A stretch of 64,000 nucleotides of DNA from Dietzia sp. NCCP-2495 (GTDB lineage: Bacteria; Actinomycetota; Actinomycetes; Mycobacteriales; Mycobacteriaceae), in the NCBI RefSeq assembly GCF_026011735.1, contig NZ_BRVN01000001.1:1-64000 (forward strand). Direction: 5' to 3'. The notes under the pieces are model-generated. The model worked only from the letters and a program-made list of their open reading frames with translations, was not told the DNA's origin and ran no database searches. Positions 7,375 through 17,728 of this stretch are shown one piece after another. Both the position numbers and the translations under genes were made by a program. Positions within the stretch are counted from its first letter, which is position 1; every line of letters begins with the position of its first letter.

Positions 7375-9000
7375 CTAGCGCTGTCCCGGGAGCGCGAGAG
7401 TAGGCCAATCGCTGAGATCGCGAAGTAACTGCCGGTCGTGTGTGGCCACTACGACAGCACACGACGCCGTGTTCAGAGCGGCTGTGAGGGCGTCGACCAG
7501 AGCGAACGACAGATGATTGGTCGGCTCGTCGAGGATCAGCAGATCCGGTTCCTCTGCGAGGCACAGCGCCATGTGGAGTCGACGCTGCTGGCCCTGGGAC
7601 AAACGCGACACGGCGGTACCCGCTGTATCGGACCCGAGTAGACCGGTTCTCGCCAGGCCGGGCGCGGAGGTGAGTCCGAGCTGGTCCACGTGATCGCGAT
7701 AAATCTCCACCGCGGTTCGGTGCGGGTCCCAGTCCGGCACCTCCTGGCCGAGGAGGGCCAGTCGGGCGTTCGGGTGCCGATTCACACGGCCCGAGTCGGG
7801 TTCGAGTTCACCGACCAGTACCGCCAGCAGGGTGGACTTCCCGGCGCCGTTCGGTCCGGTCAGCAGGACCCGGTCGCCGGTGTCGATCGATAGGGACACC
7901 GAGGCCGTGAGTCGGTCGCTGACCCGTGGCTGATGGCAGGTGAGCACGGTACGGCCGGTGGGTACCGACCAGTCCGGCCACTGAAACCTCGCGGGCGGCG
8001 GCGGAACGCTGATGTGGTGGCGCTCCAGTTCCTCGCGTCGCCGGTTGAACGTCTGCACGGTGCTGGCTGCCCTTGTCGCCCGTTCGTGCCGTCCGTGCCC
8101 CTTGGCGGGGCGCCAGGAATCGTGGAGTCGACCGCGTGCATCCTCGGCCGCGCGGCTGAGGCGTTCGTGCTCGCCCACCTGGGCGGTGTGGGCCTGCTCC
8201 CAGCGCAGGCGCTCTCTGTGTCGGCCGTCGACCCAGCCCTCGTAGCCGCCCCCGTAGAGGCGCGGCGTGCCGTCCTGGCTCGGATCCAGGTCCAGGAAGT
8301 GGGTGCATACATCGCGCAACAGCGCCCGGTCGTGGCTGGCCACGGCGAGCGCGCCGGGGTGCTCGCGCATCTTCTCCGTCAGGAAGGCCAGTCCGGACGC
8401 GTCGAGGTGGTTGGTGGGCTCGTCCAGCAGGAGTATGTCGTGTCGGGCGCCGAGGACGCAGGCCAGCCGGACCCGGTACCTCTGCCCTACCGAGAGCGAC
8501 GACAGCGGCCGTGCCCGGTCAGTGCAGGCCGAGAGGGCCTCGAGCGCCATGTCCACGCGGCGCTCGGCGTCCCACGCGTCCAGCGTGATCGCGCGGTCCA
8601 GCGCGGACGTGTAGGCGTCGTCGGCTCCGGGCCGTTCTTCGGCCATGGCGATGGTGGCCTCGTTCAACGCCTGTAGAGCGTCGAGACTGTCGGAGATCTC
8701 CAGAGCCACGGCGTCACCGACGGTCCGGCCCTCGGCGATGTCGAGATCCTGTTCGACGGTGCCGATGGTCCCACGACGTGTGATTGTGCCGTCGTCGGGG
8801 CGCCGGCTTCCGGCAAGGACCTCGAGCAGCGTGGTCTTGCCGCGTCCGTTCTCCCCCACCACCGCCACTGCGGTGCCGGCGGACAGGGTCACGTCGACCC
8901 CGGAGAGGACTCGGCGGCTCCCGAGGGTGACCGAGGCGCCGGACAGGCGGATTTGGGCGTGGGAGCCCGCGGGGAGATGGTCGTGTGATGTGTCAGGCAT
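7375..9000 (-). CDS. ABC-F ribosome-associated ATPase (antibiotic-resistance type)
   Basis: This 541-residue protein has two ABC domains in one chain and no membrane segments. Walker A1 is GENGRGKTT (49-57), signature LSVGQ (169-173), Walker B with LDEPTNHLD (192-200). Walker A2 is GPNGAGKST (382-390), signature LSQGQ (467-471) and LDEPTNHLS (490-498). The linker at about 270-340 is basic ([17 protein letters not shown]), as in ABC-F proteins that reach into the ribosomal E site and displace antibiotics or rescue stalled ribosomes. A compact size and short termini fit the resistance-type (ARE) proteins better than the housekeeping EttA type. The leader upstream looks like a drug-sensing attenuator. 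The drug class cannot be read from sequence. Confidence 0.88.
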   Translation of the reverse strand: MPDTSHDHLPAGSHAQIRLSGASVTLGSRRVLSGVDVTLSAGTAVAVVGENGRGKTTLLEVLAGSRRPDDGTITRRGTIGTVEQDLDIAEGRTVGDAVALEISDSLDALQALNEATIAMAEERPGADDAYTSALDRAITLDAWDAERRVDMALEALSACTDRARPLSSLSVGQRYRVRLACVLGARHDILLLDEPTNHLDASGLAFLTEKMREHPGALAVASHDRALLRDVCTHFLDLDPSQDGTPRLYGGGYEGWVDGRHRERLRWEQAHTAQVGEHERLSRAAEDARGRLHDSWRPAKGHGRHERATRAASTVQTFNRRREELERHHISVPPPPARFQWPDWSVPTGRTVLTCHQPRVSDRLTASVSLSIDTGDRVLLTGPNGAGKSTLLAVLVGELEPDSGRVNRHPNARLALLGQEVPDWDPHRTAVEIYRDHVDQLGLTSAPGLARTGLLGSDTAGTAVSRLSQGQQRRLHMALCLAEEPDLLILDEPTNHLSFALVDALTAALNTASCAVVVATHDRQLLRDLSDWPTLALPGQR

Positions 9001-9010
9001 GGCATGGTGC

Positions 9011-9087
9011 TCTCTGCAATGTGTGTCGCGGAGCCGGACAGCACAAATTCGCCGTCCGGCTGATGGGCCGTCGACGGCGTGCAGAGA
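9011..9087 (-). promoter_or_regulatory. Nested stem-loops covering the ABC-F ribosome-binding region
   Basis: Two perfect eight-base inverted repeats are nested: an outer stem (9011-9018 with 9080-9087, TCTCTGCA/TGCAGAGA) and an inner stem (9032-9039 with 9054-9061, AGCCGGAC/GTCCGGCT). A 12-base palindrome, GCCGTCGACGGC, lies at 9067-9078. In the minus-strand RNA, the 3' arm of the outer stem is the purine stretch GCAGAGAG, which ends about nine bases before the ABC-F ATG and is the only Shine-Dalgarno-like sequence there. Closing the stem would hide it. Confidence 0.6.
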
Positions 9088-9110
9088 TCAGGGGTGAAGC
9101 GTGGACCCTG

Positions 9111-9126
9111 CCGCCGTCAGCGGCGG
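9111..9126 (-). promoter_or_regulatory. Hairpin around the leader-peptide stop codon
   Basis: CCGCCG (9111-9116) pairs with CGGCGG (9121-9126) across the four-base loop TCAG. The TGA of the 14-codon leader ORF lies in this loop (9117-9119), so a ribosome stalled on the leader would control whether the hairpin forms. Confidence 0.55.
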
Positions 9127-9161
9127 GACCAAGGCTTCAGAGAGTACGCACCGGGATACAT
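9117..9161 (-). CDS. Leader peptide of the ABC-F gene (14 residues)
   Basis: ATG 9161 to TGA 9117 encodes MYPGAYSLKPWSRR. The ATG lies seven bases after a predicted -10, so the message may begin at or next to the start codon (leaderless). The stop codon is in the loop of a GC hairpin, followed by nested stem-loops that cover the ABC-F ribosome-binding region. Short leader ORFs of this size, whose translation stalls with antibiotic and refolds the RNA, are known ahead of erm and ABC-F resistance genes. This one was inferred only from its position and structure, and its sequence matches no leader that I know. Confidence 0.55.
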   Translation of the reverse strand: MYPGAYSLKPWSRR

Positions 9162-9168
9162 GGCGGCG

Positions 9169-9198
9169 ACTGTACTTCAACCGGTGTGGTCATGTCCA
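9169..9198 (-). promoter_or_regulatory. Predicted promoter of the ABC-F leader transcript
   Basis: On the minus strand TGGACA (9198-9193), an 18-base spacer and TACAGT (9174-9169) form a sigma-70-like promoter within the last codons of the PPOX gene. Initiation seven or eight bases downstream falls at the A of the leader ATG. Confidence 0.5.
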
Positions 9199-9794
9199 CG
9201 GAGGTCGTCGATCTGTGCCTGCAATTGCTCGATGTCGCGCCGGTACAGGCCGGTCAGCTCGTTGACGTACTCCCTTGTCCATCGCGGAGTGATGTGCTTG
9301 CTGCAGTTGGCGTCCGAGGCGACGAGTTCCACGACGATCGCCCTTTCCACGTGACCGGTGTAGGTCTTCTCCCCCATCGTGCGCAGTCGCTCGATCAGTG
9401 CGGGGTCCCGGTCCGGTTCGACGATCCGTGCGTTGCCGAACACTTTGAGGCGACTGCGCGTGGGGTAGTCCACGAAGAACAGGCAGACCCGCCCGTCTGA
9501 ATCGATGTCGCCGGTGGATACGTATTGCCGGTTGCCGCGGAACTCCACCCACGACAGGGTGGTGTCACCGTCCACGTGGACGAATCCCGCGGGTCCGCCG
9601 CGGTGCTGGACGTACGGCCATCCGGATTCGGTGACGGTGGACAGGAAGAAGTGGTCCGCTCGCCTGATCAGGGCTTTGTCAGTGCCCTCGAGGCCGAAGT
9701 CGCCGGTGGCGTGCGGCTGGGTGTGCCCCACGGCCGCCTGGCGCGCGCGGGCGGAGGGGCCGAACGCGATCTCGGGGTAACGATTGGCCGCCAT
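9177..9794 (-). CDS. Pyridoxamine 5'-phosphate oxidase-family protein (flavin-binding)
   Basis: This 205-residue protein is a PPOX-type split-barrel. It has the family N-terminus (NRYPEIAFGPSARARQ), then ADHFFLSTVTESGWPYVQHRGG, SWVEFRGNRQYVSTGDI and DYPTRSRLKVFGNARIVE, all typical of FMN/F420-binding barrel strands. A C-terminal helix (REYVNELTGLYRRDIEQLQAQIDDL) is expected for this subfamily. The start is ATG 9794, as a longer frame to 9836 adds residues unlike the family. It lies just upstream of the ABC-F leader; some read-through into the attenuator is possible. The substrate is unknown. Confidence 0.82.
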   Translation of the reverse strand: MAANRYPEIAFGPSARARQAAVGHTQPHATGDFGLEGTDKALIRRADHFFLSTVTESGWPYVQHRGGPAGFVHVDGDTTLSWVEFRGNRQYVSTGDIDSDGRVCLFFVDYPTRSRLKVFGNARIVEPDRDPALIERLRTMGEKTYTGHVERAIVVELVASDANCSKHITPRWTREYVNELTGLYRRDIEQLQAQIDDLRGHDHTG

Positions 9795-9834
9795 GTCCGC
9801 GACGCTACTCCCCCCGGTGACGCACACTCGGAGC

Positions 9835-10890
9835 ATGGGCCCGGCGGTTCGGCAGCGTCAGCACGGAGGTATAGCGGCGGTTCGGCAGCGTGAACATGGA
9901 GGTATCGCGGCGGTTCGGCAGCGAGCGCGCGGATGTGTCGCGGCATCGGTGGTGCTCCCGGTGCTCGCTTCCTGCGCGGTCTCGACGTCCGGATCCGCGC
10001 CCCTGGTCACGACGTCGGCGTCGGCCATGCCTGCGACGGCATCGGCAACGCCAATTACGGCGTCTCCAGCTGCGCCCGAGGTAACGGGTTCGACCATCCT
10101 GGACGGCGTGGAGCGGACCTGGAGCACCTACTCCCCTATGTCCATGCGACCCGACTCGCCGATTCTGCTGGTGCTCCACGGCTCCGGTGGGACGGGCGCC
10201 GGTCTACGTGACGCGGTCGGAGCCGATATCGAGAAGGTGGCCGACGAACACGGGTTCGTCGTGGCCTACGTGGACGGGTATCGGAACAACTGGAACGAGT
10301 GCCGCGTCGGCGGACGGTGGCCGGCCAAGGTCGCCGGCGTCGACGACGTCGCGCTGATGCGCCACGTGGTGAAGTCGATCGGCACGGGCGGTCCGGTGTA
10401 CGCGGTGGGGTTTTCCAGCGGAGGGCACATGGCGATGCGTCTGGCGTTGGAGGCGTCCGACCTGGTCGGGGGCGTGGGGGTGGTGGCCGCCAACCCGCCG
10501 GTCGTCGGAAACCAGTCGTGTTCCACGGACGGCGATCCCGTTCCGATCATGTTCGTCGAAGGGCGTGAGGACCCCATCAACCCTCTGTCAGGCGGCGAGG
10601 TACGGGTACGTGCTGGCTCATCGCAGGGCTCGCGCGGAGAGGTGTTGTCCGCCGCAGACGGTGCGCGGTGGTACGCGCGCCACAACGGTGTCGGGACGGT
10701 TCCGGAGCGTGGCCCCGAACGCTCGGGCGGCGTCGAGTCGACCGTGTGGGACGGCGCGGATCCGGTGCGGCTCGTGGTGCTCGACGACACCGGCCACACC
10801 TTTCCCACCGCCTCGGGTGGGTGGGGGCCGTCGGGTGCGGAGCCCTACGACGCGCCTGGCGAGATCTGGCGGTTCTTGACGACGGGGTGA
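9835..10890 (+). CDS. Lipoprotein esterase, LpqC / PHB-depolymerase family
   Basis: This 351-residue protein is a lipid-anchored alpha/beta-hydrolase. The lipobox LASC puts the modified Cys at residue 47. A Ser/Thr/Ala-rich linker follows (about 48-85). The hydrolase has HGSGGTG (oxyanion), GFSSGGHMA (nucleophile Ser), REDPINPLSGG (acid region) and DDTGHTFP (catalytic His), matching the LpqC polyhydroxybutyrate-depolymerase/feruloyl-esterase group. The n-region before the hydrophobic core is unusually long because it is built from a tandem 11-residue repeat. ATG 9835 is the most likely start, with GGAG almost touching it; the frame is also open back to TTG 9784. It is divergent from the PPOX gene, 40 bases away. 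Confidence 0.8.
   Translation: MGPAVRQRQHGGIAAVRQREHGGIAAVRQRARGCVAASVVLPVLASCAVSTSGSAPLVTTSASAMPATASATPITASPAAPEVTGSTILDGVERTWSTYSPMSMRPDSPILLVLHGSGGTGAGLRDAVGADIEKVADEHGFVVAYVDGYRNNWNECRVGGRWPAKVAGVDDVALMRHVVKSIGTGGPVYAVGFSSGGHMAMRLALEASDLVGGVGVVAANPPVVGNQSCSTDGDPVPIMFVEGREDPINPLSGGEVRVRAGSSQGSRGEVLSAADGARWYARHNGVGTVPERGPERSGGVESTVWDGADPVRLVVLDDTGHTFPTASGGWGPSGAEPYDAPGEIWRFLTTG
9842..9940 (+). repeat. Three tandem 33-bp repeats inside a signal peptide
   Basis: The unit beginning CGGCGGTTCGGCAGCG starts at 9842, 9875 and 9908, each 33 bases apart; the first two copies are nearly identical and the third has diverged. In frame it encodes the repeating block AVRQR(Q/E)HGGIA, the positively charged n-region of the LpqC-like lipoprotein. 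Copy number could vary by slippage. Confidence 0.9.
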
Positions 10891-10921
10891 GTCGCGGCGC
10901 CGGTTCGACCTCCACCCTGGT

Positions 10922-10937
10922 GTCAACCTAGGTTGAC
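10922..10937. promoter_or_regulatory. Perfect 16-bp palindrome, probable operator
   Basis: GTCAACCTAGGTTGAC is a perfect inverted repeat 47 bases before the start of the small HTH gene. Its right half and flank (TAGGTTGACGCGCG, 10929-10942) occur again at 10957-10970, 28 bases downstream. This spacing fits a dimeric regulator binding one full and one half site, most simply the HTH protein itself. Confidence 0.6.
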
Positions 10938-10962
10938 GCGCGGGTCGTGGTGGGCGTAGGTT
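10933..10962 (+). promoter_or_regulatory. Predicted promoter of the HTH-FUSC operon
   Basis: TTGACG (10933-10938), an 18-base spacer and TAGGTT (10957-10962) fit a sigma-70 promoter. The -35 lies inside the right half of the palindrome and the -10 inside the second half-site copy, so binding there should block RNA polymerase. Confidence 0.45.
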
Positions 10963-10984
10963 GACGCGCGTGAGGTGATCCATT

Positions 10985-11194
10985 GTGGAAACGATCCAGG
11001 ACTACGACGACGACAACGCCGACAACCCCGTCACCCGCCTGGCTGCGATCGCCCGGGCCAAATCCGAGCTCGCTCGTGAGGAGGCAGCTGCGGTACGGCA
11101 CGCGCGGAACCACGGACTGAGCTGGGCCGAGATCGGGGTCGTGTTGGGCGTGAGCAGACAGGCGCTGCACAAGCGATTCGGGAAGGCGGGCTGA
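10985..11194 (+). CDS. Small helix-turn-helix protein (69 residues)
   Basis: This protein has an acidic N-terminus (METIQDYDDDNADN), one helix with alternating charges (about 15-43) and a clear C-terminal helix-turn-helix (GLSWAEIGVVLGVSRQALHKRFG, about 44-66), similar to sigma region 4 or WhiB-independent small actinobacterial HTH proteins. It has no ligand domain. It starts at GTG and ends seven bases before the FUSC gene, so the two form an operon. The 16-bp palindrome in its promoter makes autoregulation likely, with the FUSC transporter as the second target. It probably binds as a dimer through the N-terminal helix; all of this is inferred. Confidence 0.75.
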   Translation: METIQDYDDDNADNPVTRLAAIARAKSELAREEAAAVRHARNHGLSWAEIGVVLGVSRQALHKRFGKAG

Positions 11195-11200
11195 TCACGG

Positions 11201-12991
11201 GTGAGCAGAGTACGAACGGTTGCGGGGTCGCGAGTGGGTAAGGTGCTGCGTTCCCTGGTTACACTCGCACCTAGTCCGCCACGGATGCGTAACGCCCTCA
11301 AGGCCGGGCTGACCGTCCTGCTGTGCCTGGCGGTGCCGACGTTGCTCGGGCGTCCCGACCTGGGGCTTCTCTGCGTGACGGGCACGTTCTCGGTTCTGTA
11401 CGCCGCGGCCGCTCCCCTTCGTCGCCGCGCGGTCACCGTGGCCGGGATCGGTCTCGGGTTGGTCGTGTCCACCGCGATCGGTGCGTTCACCTCGACATCT
11501 GTCGCACTCTTTGCCGTTGCGGCGGTCGTGTTGGCGATGGTCACGGCGGGCTTGTGTCTGGCACTGCGGGTGGGGCCGCCGGGCTCCTACTTCCTCGTCC
11601 TGTGTGCCGGCATCGCCTATCTCCTAGTGGGTGAGCACGGGACCGAGGCGTGGCTCGTGCCGACCATGACGGCGGTCGGTGCGGCCGTCGCGTGGCTCGT
11701 GACGATGGTCGAGCTCATCCCCGACCCCCGGCGTCCTGAGCGACAGGCCGTACGGGCGGCGGTGGCGGCGGTCGCCGCGTACGCGGATTCCGAACCCGGC
11801 CCGGACAGCCGTCCCCTGCACCGCGCGGCCTCGCACGCTCTCGCCGCCGCCGATGAGGCGCTGGCCGAGGGGATGTGGACCGGGTCGCCCGAGCTCGAGT
11901 CCGACCTGGCTGCCGCGCGCCGCGAGTACCTCGACCGTAGTTCACGCGCCACCCTGCACTTCGTCACCGGCGAGGAGCAGGGCTGGGATCCGCATAATCC
12001 CGATGCCGCACGGCGGATCGACGCCGAGGAGGGGCTCTCCGATGTCCCGATGCCGTCCGCGGAGGCGGCCGAACGCGTCGAGAACGCCCTCGTCGAGGAC
12101 GACCGCCGCAGCATCGGGTCCCTCCGCCGACGTCTTGCCGACGGACTTCGCTGGCCCGGCGAACCGTGGTCGGTGGCCCTGTCGGTGGGCGTGGCAACGG
12201 CAGTGTCGATCATCATCCTCACCCTCCTCGCCGGCACGGAGCAGCCGCATCTGTACTGGGTGATCGCGTTCTCGGCGCTCGTCCTCCACCAGGGCGGACC
12301 GCGGGTCGCCAGAACCTACCGGGCCCTGCACAGGCTGGCAGGCACCGTCCTCGGTCTGGGAGTGTTCTTCCTGGTCACCGTCGTCGAGCCGTCAGGGTGG
12401 TGGCTCATCGCGATGATCGTGGTCCTGCAGTTCACCATCGAACTCCTGGTGACGAGGAACTACGCGATGGCGGTCGCGTTGATCACTCCCCTTGCACTGC
12501 TCGTCGCGTCGGGCGGGACGATGCCGGAGGACCCGCTGTCGGTCATCGGCGAGCGTCTACTCGACACCGTGATCGGAGTCCTGGTGGCGCTCGTCGTGCT
12601 GTGGGGCCTCGGCCGACGGTCCCACCACCGGGCAGTTCGCGGTGACACCCGGCGCGTGTTGACCGAACTCGCCGAGTTCTCGCGCGGTGAGCACCAGAGC
12701 CGGTGGGAGCCGACTCTCGCCTCGGCGTTGCGCGACCTCAACACGAGCAACGCCCTGCTGGCCGCCGATGGCCACGGCGACTCGCCAGAGGCGCGGACGG
12801 CAGAGGCGGTCACCTACGCGGGCTACCTGATGCTCGGCACGCTCGACGAGCACTCGGTGCGTCGGTCCGCTCCCCGGTGGGCAGAACTTGCTGCGGCGGG
12901 TCTTCCCTCGGGTTGGCGACGGGATGACGACGACGATGCGGACATCAGGATCCGGGAGCAGTGCCGTCGCATGGGTGCGTCGCTGGATTGA
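11201..12991 (+). CDS. FUSC-family membrane protein (aromatic acid / fusaric acid exporter-like)
   Basis: This 596-residue protein has two blocks of hydrophobic helices: about 30-170 (ALKAGLTVLLCLAVPTLLG and following helices) and about 325-470 (WSVALSVGVATAVSIIILTLLAG, LYWVIAFSALVLHQGGPRVARTYRALHRLAGTVLG). A charged cytosolic region separates them (about 172-320), and a soluble C-terminal tail rich in acidic residues follows (DDDDDADIRIREQ). The pattern AFSALVLHQGG...R..HRLAGTVLG is the FUSC signature of proteins related to YccS and aromatic-acid efflux pumps. The GTG start follows GGAAGG. It is co-transcribed with the small HTH protein. The substrate is unknown. Confidence 0.82.
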   Translation: MSRVRTVAGSRVGKVLRSLVTLAPSPPRMRNALKAGLTVLLCLAVPTLLGRPDLGLLCVTGTFSVLYAAAAPLRRRAVTVAGIGLGLVVSTAIGAFTSTSVALFAVAAVVLAMVTAGLCLALRVGPPGSYFLVLCAGIAYLLVGEHGTEAWLVPTMTAVGAAVAWLVTMVELIPDPRRPERQAVRAAVAAVAAYADSEPGPDSRPLHRAASHALAAADEALAEGMWTGSPELESDLAAARREYLDRSSRATLHFVTGEEQGWDPHNPDAARRIDAEEGLSDVPMPSAEAAERVENALVEDDRRSIGSLRRRLADGLRWPGEPWSVALSVGVATAVSIIILTLLAGTEQPHLYWVIAFSALVLHQGGPRVARTYRALHRLAGTVLGLGVFFLVTVVEPSGWWLIAMIVVLQFTIELLVTRNYAMAVALITPLALLVASGGTMPEDPLSVIGERLLDTVIGVLVALVVLWGLGRRSHHRAVRGDTRRVLTELAEFSRGEHQSRWEPTLASALRDLNTSNALLAADGHGDSPEARTAEAVTYAGYLMLGTLDEHSVRRSAPRWAELAAAGLPSGWRRDDDDDADIRIREQCRRMGASLD

Positions 12992-13025
12992 TTCCCGGAG
13001 GTCCGATAACGGGCGAGGTGCCAGG

Positions 13026-15371
<2,346 letters not shown>

Positions 15372-15504
15372 CGTGGGCCTCCTGGTCGGGTGGACTGGCC
15401 GGAGGCACGCGGCGGGGTATCTGAATGCGTCCGGGATCTACCCCGGTCACGGTAGTCGTCTCGAACGATCGACCGGTACGGAAAACGCCGAACGGGTTGG
15501 CCAC

Positions 15505-17217
15505 TCATCCACGCTCCTGCTCTGCCATCGCCAGGTCGTGGAGGCGAGCGAATCGCGCGTGGTCGTCGTCGTCCCATCCCTCACGCTCGGTGACCGTCGC
15601 CCACCCGTCGAGGATCTGGTGGTCGTACAGGTGACCGTAACCCTGCGACCCGCCGATCGCGTTCCCCAGGTCGGCGGTGATCTGGAAGAACGTGAGGACC
15701 GGCATGTAGAACATGCCCGGATGTCGGCCCTTCCCCGGCGGCTCCGCCAGCCACGCGGGGCGGTCGAAGAGGAGGTCCGGGGTCCACCACACGACCGGGT
15801 CCGTCGCGTGCTGGACGTAGAGGACGTGCGGTGGGATCCACGGGGTGTCGTCGTGGCGCAACTCGGCGGGATCCTCGGAGAACCGGACCAGGAGACCGTC
15901 GGCGTAGACAGGTTCGGTCGCGGTGGTGCCCGGGTCACGACGCTCGACCAACGACCGCCAGATCCGGTTGGAGTTCGGCGGTCCCATCCAGAGGACCCCG
16001 TCGACCGTCGCGCGGATGTCCTGGATCCCCGAGAACGCCGCTTCGCCGGCCTGCGTGCCGAGGCTCTCGCCGTACACGTAGAGGTTCGGCCGGTGCGTGC
16101 CCTCCGGGAGCGAGGCGCGCCAGTTGACCACGGCCTCGATGAGTGAACGACCGGCGTCCTCGGCCTTCTTCCGGTCGGCGAGGAACGAGATCCAGCTGGG
16201 GAGGTACGAGTACTGGGTGCCGACAGTCGCCACGTCACCCTCGGAGAGTAGCTCGATCGCCTGGGCGGCGTGGGGATTGATCCATCCGGTGCCCGTGGTC
16301 GGGATGATCACCACGGACTCGCGCTCCCACGCATGCGTGCGATTGAGCTCCTCGACCACCAGTGCCGAACGGGCGTCATCGGTCTCCGCCGATTCCAGGC
16401 CGGCGTACAGGCGGATCGGTTGCTGGGCGGGACTGCCCAGCAGTTCACTGAGCCGCGGTTGCTTGAGCCCGCCGCTGACGAATCTGCGCCCCTGCATCCC
16501 CAGGTCGTCGAAGTTCATGACGGACCCCGGTCCCCCGGATCTTTCCGGGATCGTGGGCCTGGACGCGCCGGGGGCGTCCGAGTCGTTCTGCACGCCGGAC
16601 ACCCTGTTGGCGGCCTCGAAGAACAGTCGCGGTACCACGCCCTGCACCACACCGAGAACCAGCGCCAACGCCACCGCGATTCCGGTGAGTCGGGCACTGA
16701 CCAGCCCCAGGTTGAATCTCGTGCGGAGGGCCGAGACGAACTGTCGGTACGCCCGGCGCAGCAGGCGGGCCAGGATCAGCAGGCACGCGAACACGGCCAG
16801 CGCGACCCACGGGATCCGCATGTAATCGGACCACGGAGGGCGTGGGGAATCGACGAGGTCGGAGACCTGGTCCTGCCACCGGATCGCGGTGGCCGTCGCG
16901 GTGACGAGGTAGACGACGAGGAGGTACGGGGCGGAGAGGCTCGTGAACAGGAGCAGCTTGCGGCTCAGTGCCTCGAGATCCGGGTGGAGGGTGATCTGCG
17001 GGGTGACGGTTTTCTTCCAGAGTGCGCGCAGCCCCACTCCGACCCCGTAGCCCAGGGTCATGGACACGCCGGTGACGATGCCCTGGTAGTACCACGCACG
17101 CGGGAGCAGTGAGGGCATGAGTGATACCCACGCCAGCAGTGCCGCGACCACCAGGCCGGTGACCGAGGGCTGCCATCGGATCCACCAGCGCTTGAGCACC
17201 GTAATGACCTTGTTCAC
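15505..17217 (-). CDS. Membrane-anchored alpha/beta-hydrolase (Abhydrolase_9 family)
   Basis: This 570-residue protein has four or so N-terminal membrane helices (about 15-165), then a periplasmic or membrane-proximal hydrolase domain (about 250-560). The nucleophile elbow is YGESLGTQAGEAAF, and the segments RFVSGG, VYAGLESAETDDARSALVVEELNRTHAWER and WWTPDLLFDRPAWL are characteristic of Abhydrolase_9 proteins, common in mycolic-acid bacteria and possibly involved in envelope lipid turnover. It starts at GTG 17217, overlapping the stop of the upstream zinc-ribbon gene by four bases. The biochemical substrate is not known for the family. Confidence 0.82.
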   Translation of the reverse strand: MNKVITVLKRWWIRWQPSVTGLVVAALLAWVSLMPSLLPRAWYYQGIVTGVSMTLGYGVGVGLRALWKKTVTPQITLHPDLEALSRKLLLFTSLSAPYLLVVYLVTATATAIRWQDQVSDLVDSPRPPWSDYMRIPWVALAVFACLLILARLLRRAYRQFVSALRTRFNLGLVSARLTGIAVALALVLGVVQGVVPRLFFEAANRVSGVQNDSDAPGASRPTIPERSGGPGSVMNFDDLGMQGRRFVSGGLKQPRLSELLGSPAQQPIRLYAGLESAETDDARSALVVEELNRTHAWERESVVIIPTTGTGWINPHAAQAIELLSEGDVATVGTQYSYLPSWISFLADRKKAEDAGRSLIEAVVNWRASLPEGTHRPNLYVYGESLGTQAGEAAFSGIQDIRATVDGVLWMGPPNSNRIWRSLVERRDPGTTATEPVYADGLLVRFSEDPAELRHDDTPWIPPHVLYVQHATDPVVWWTPDLLFDRPAWLAEPPGKGRHPGMFYMPVLTFFQITADLGNAIGGSQGYGHLYDHQILDGWATVTEREGWDDDDHARFARLHDLAMAEQERG

Positions 17218-17630
17218 CGCAGTCGCTCAGCCCTTCGCGCCGCGTCGACGAGTGAGGAGGACATCCGGGCCAACTCGGACGCGTCCTCTCCCTCGGCGAG
17301 CGCCGTGGCCAGGTCCTCGCAGGCACACCGGAGCTGGAACATCCGGTCCATCAGATCGGCGGATTCGGCCTCGGAGAGGACCACCGTCCCCTCCGGCAGG
17401 TCCTGCATCCGCAGTGATCGACGCTGCTCGTAGGCGCGCTGACGGCAGGAGCGGCGGCAGTACCGGCGCCTGCGGCCGGTGCCGCCTTCGTCGACCGGGC
17501 GGCCGCACCACGCGCACGACGTCTCGCCGCGCCGGGGAGCCGGCTGGTCGGTCGTGTCGTCGGAATCCACGCCTGTGAGACTACCCAGGCCAGACCCCGG
17601 GTTTTGCGAGGTGCCGGGACGTGGGAACAT
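17214..17630 (-). CDS. Conserved zinc-ribbon-like protein
   Basis: This protein of up to 138 residues has a CxxC...CxxxC arrangement (CAWCGRPV, then RRRRYCRRSCRQRAYEQRRS), followed by a helical C-terminal half with LSEAESADLMDRMFQLRCACEDLATAL. It looks like a small nucleic-acid- or protein-binding zinc protein conserved in actinobacteria next to rbpA; I know no function. The frame opens at ATG 17630, inside the divergent rbpA promoter; GTG 17570 is an alternative that would remove an unstructured tail. Its stop overlaps the start of the membrane hydrolase (GTGA). Confidence 0.7.
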   Translation of the reverse strand: MFPRPGTSQNPGSGLGSLTGVDSDDTTDQPAPRRGETSCAWCGRPVDEGGTGRRRRYCRRSCRQRAYEQRRSLRMQDLPEGTVVLSEAESADLMDRMFQLRCACEDLATALAEGEDASELARMSSSLVDAARRAERLR

Positions 17631-17649
17631 TGTGGGGTCTCGGGACGTT
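17624..17649 (+). promoter_or_regulatory. SigH/SigR-type promoter upstream of rbpA
   Basis: GGAAC (17624-17628), 17 bases, CGTT (17646-17649) matches the disulphide/oxidative-stress ECF sigma consensus (GGAAY-N17/18-cGTT). A TAGGTA -10 for the housekeeping sigma lies just downstream at 17659-17664. In Streptomyces the rbpA homolog is known to have a SigR promoter, so the site is plausible by analogy. Confidence 0.55.
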
Positions 17650-17728
17650 TAACAGGTCTAGGTAGCACCCAGCGTCTGTGCCGATCCGTCCAGATCGGCG
17701 TCGGACGGACACGGCAGAAGGAGTTCGC

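Noticed and set aside
9001-9005. An alternative ABC-F start at the ATG five bases upstream
   Set aside because: That ATG (9005-9003) is out of frame with the ABC-F domains; ATG 9000 is the in-frame start.
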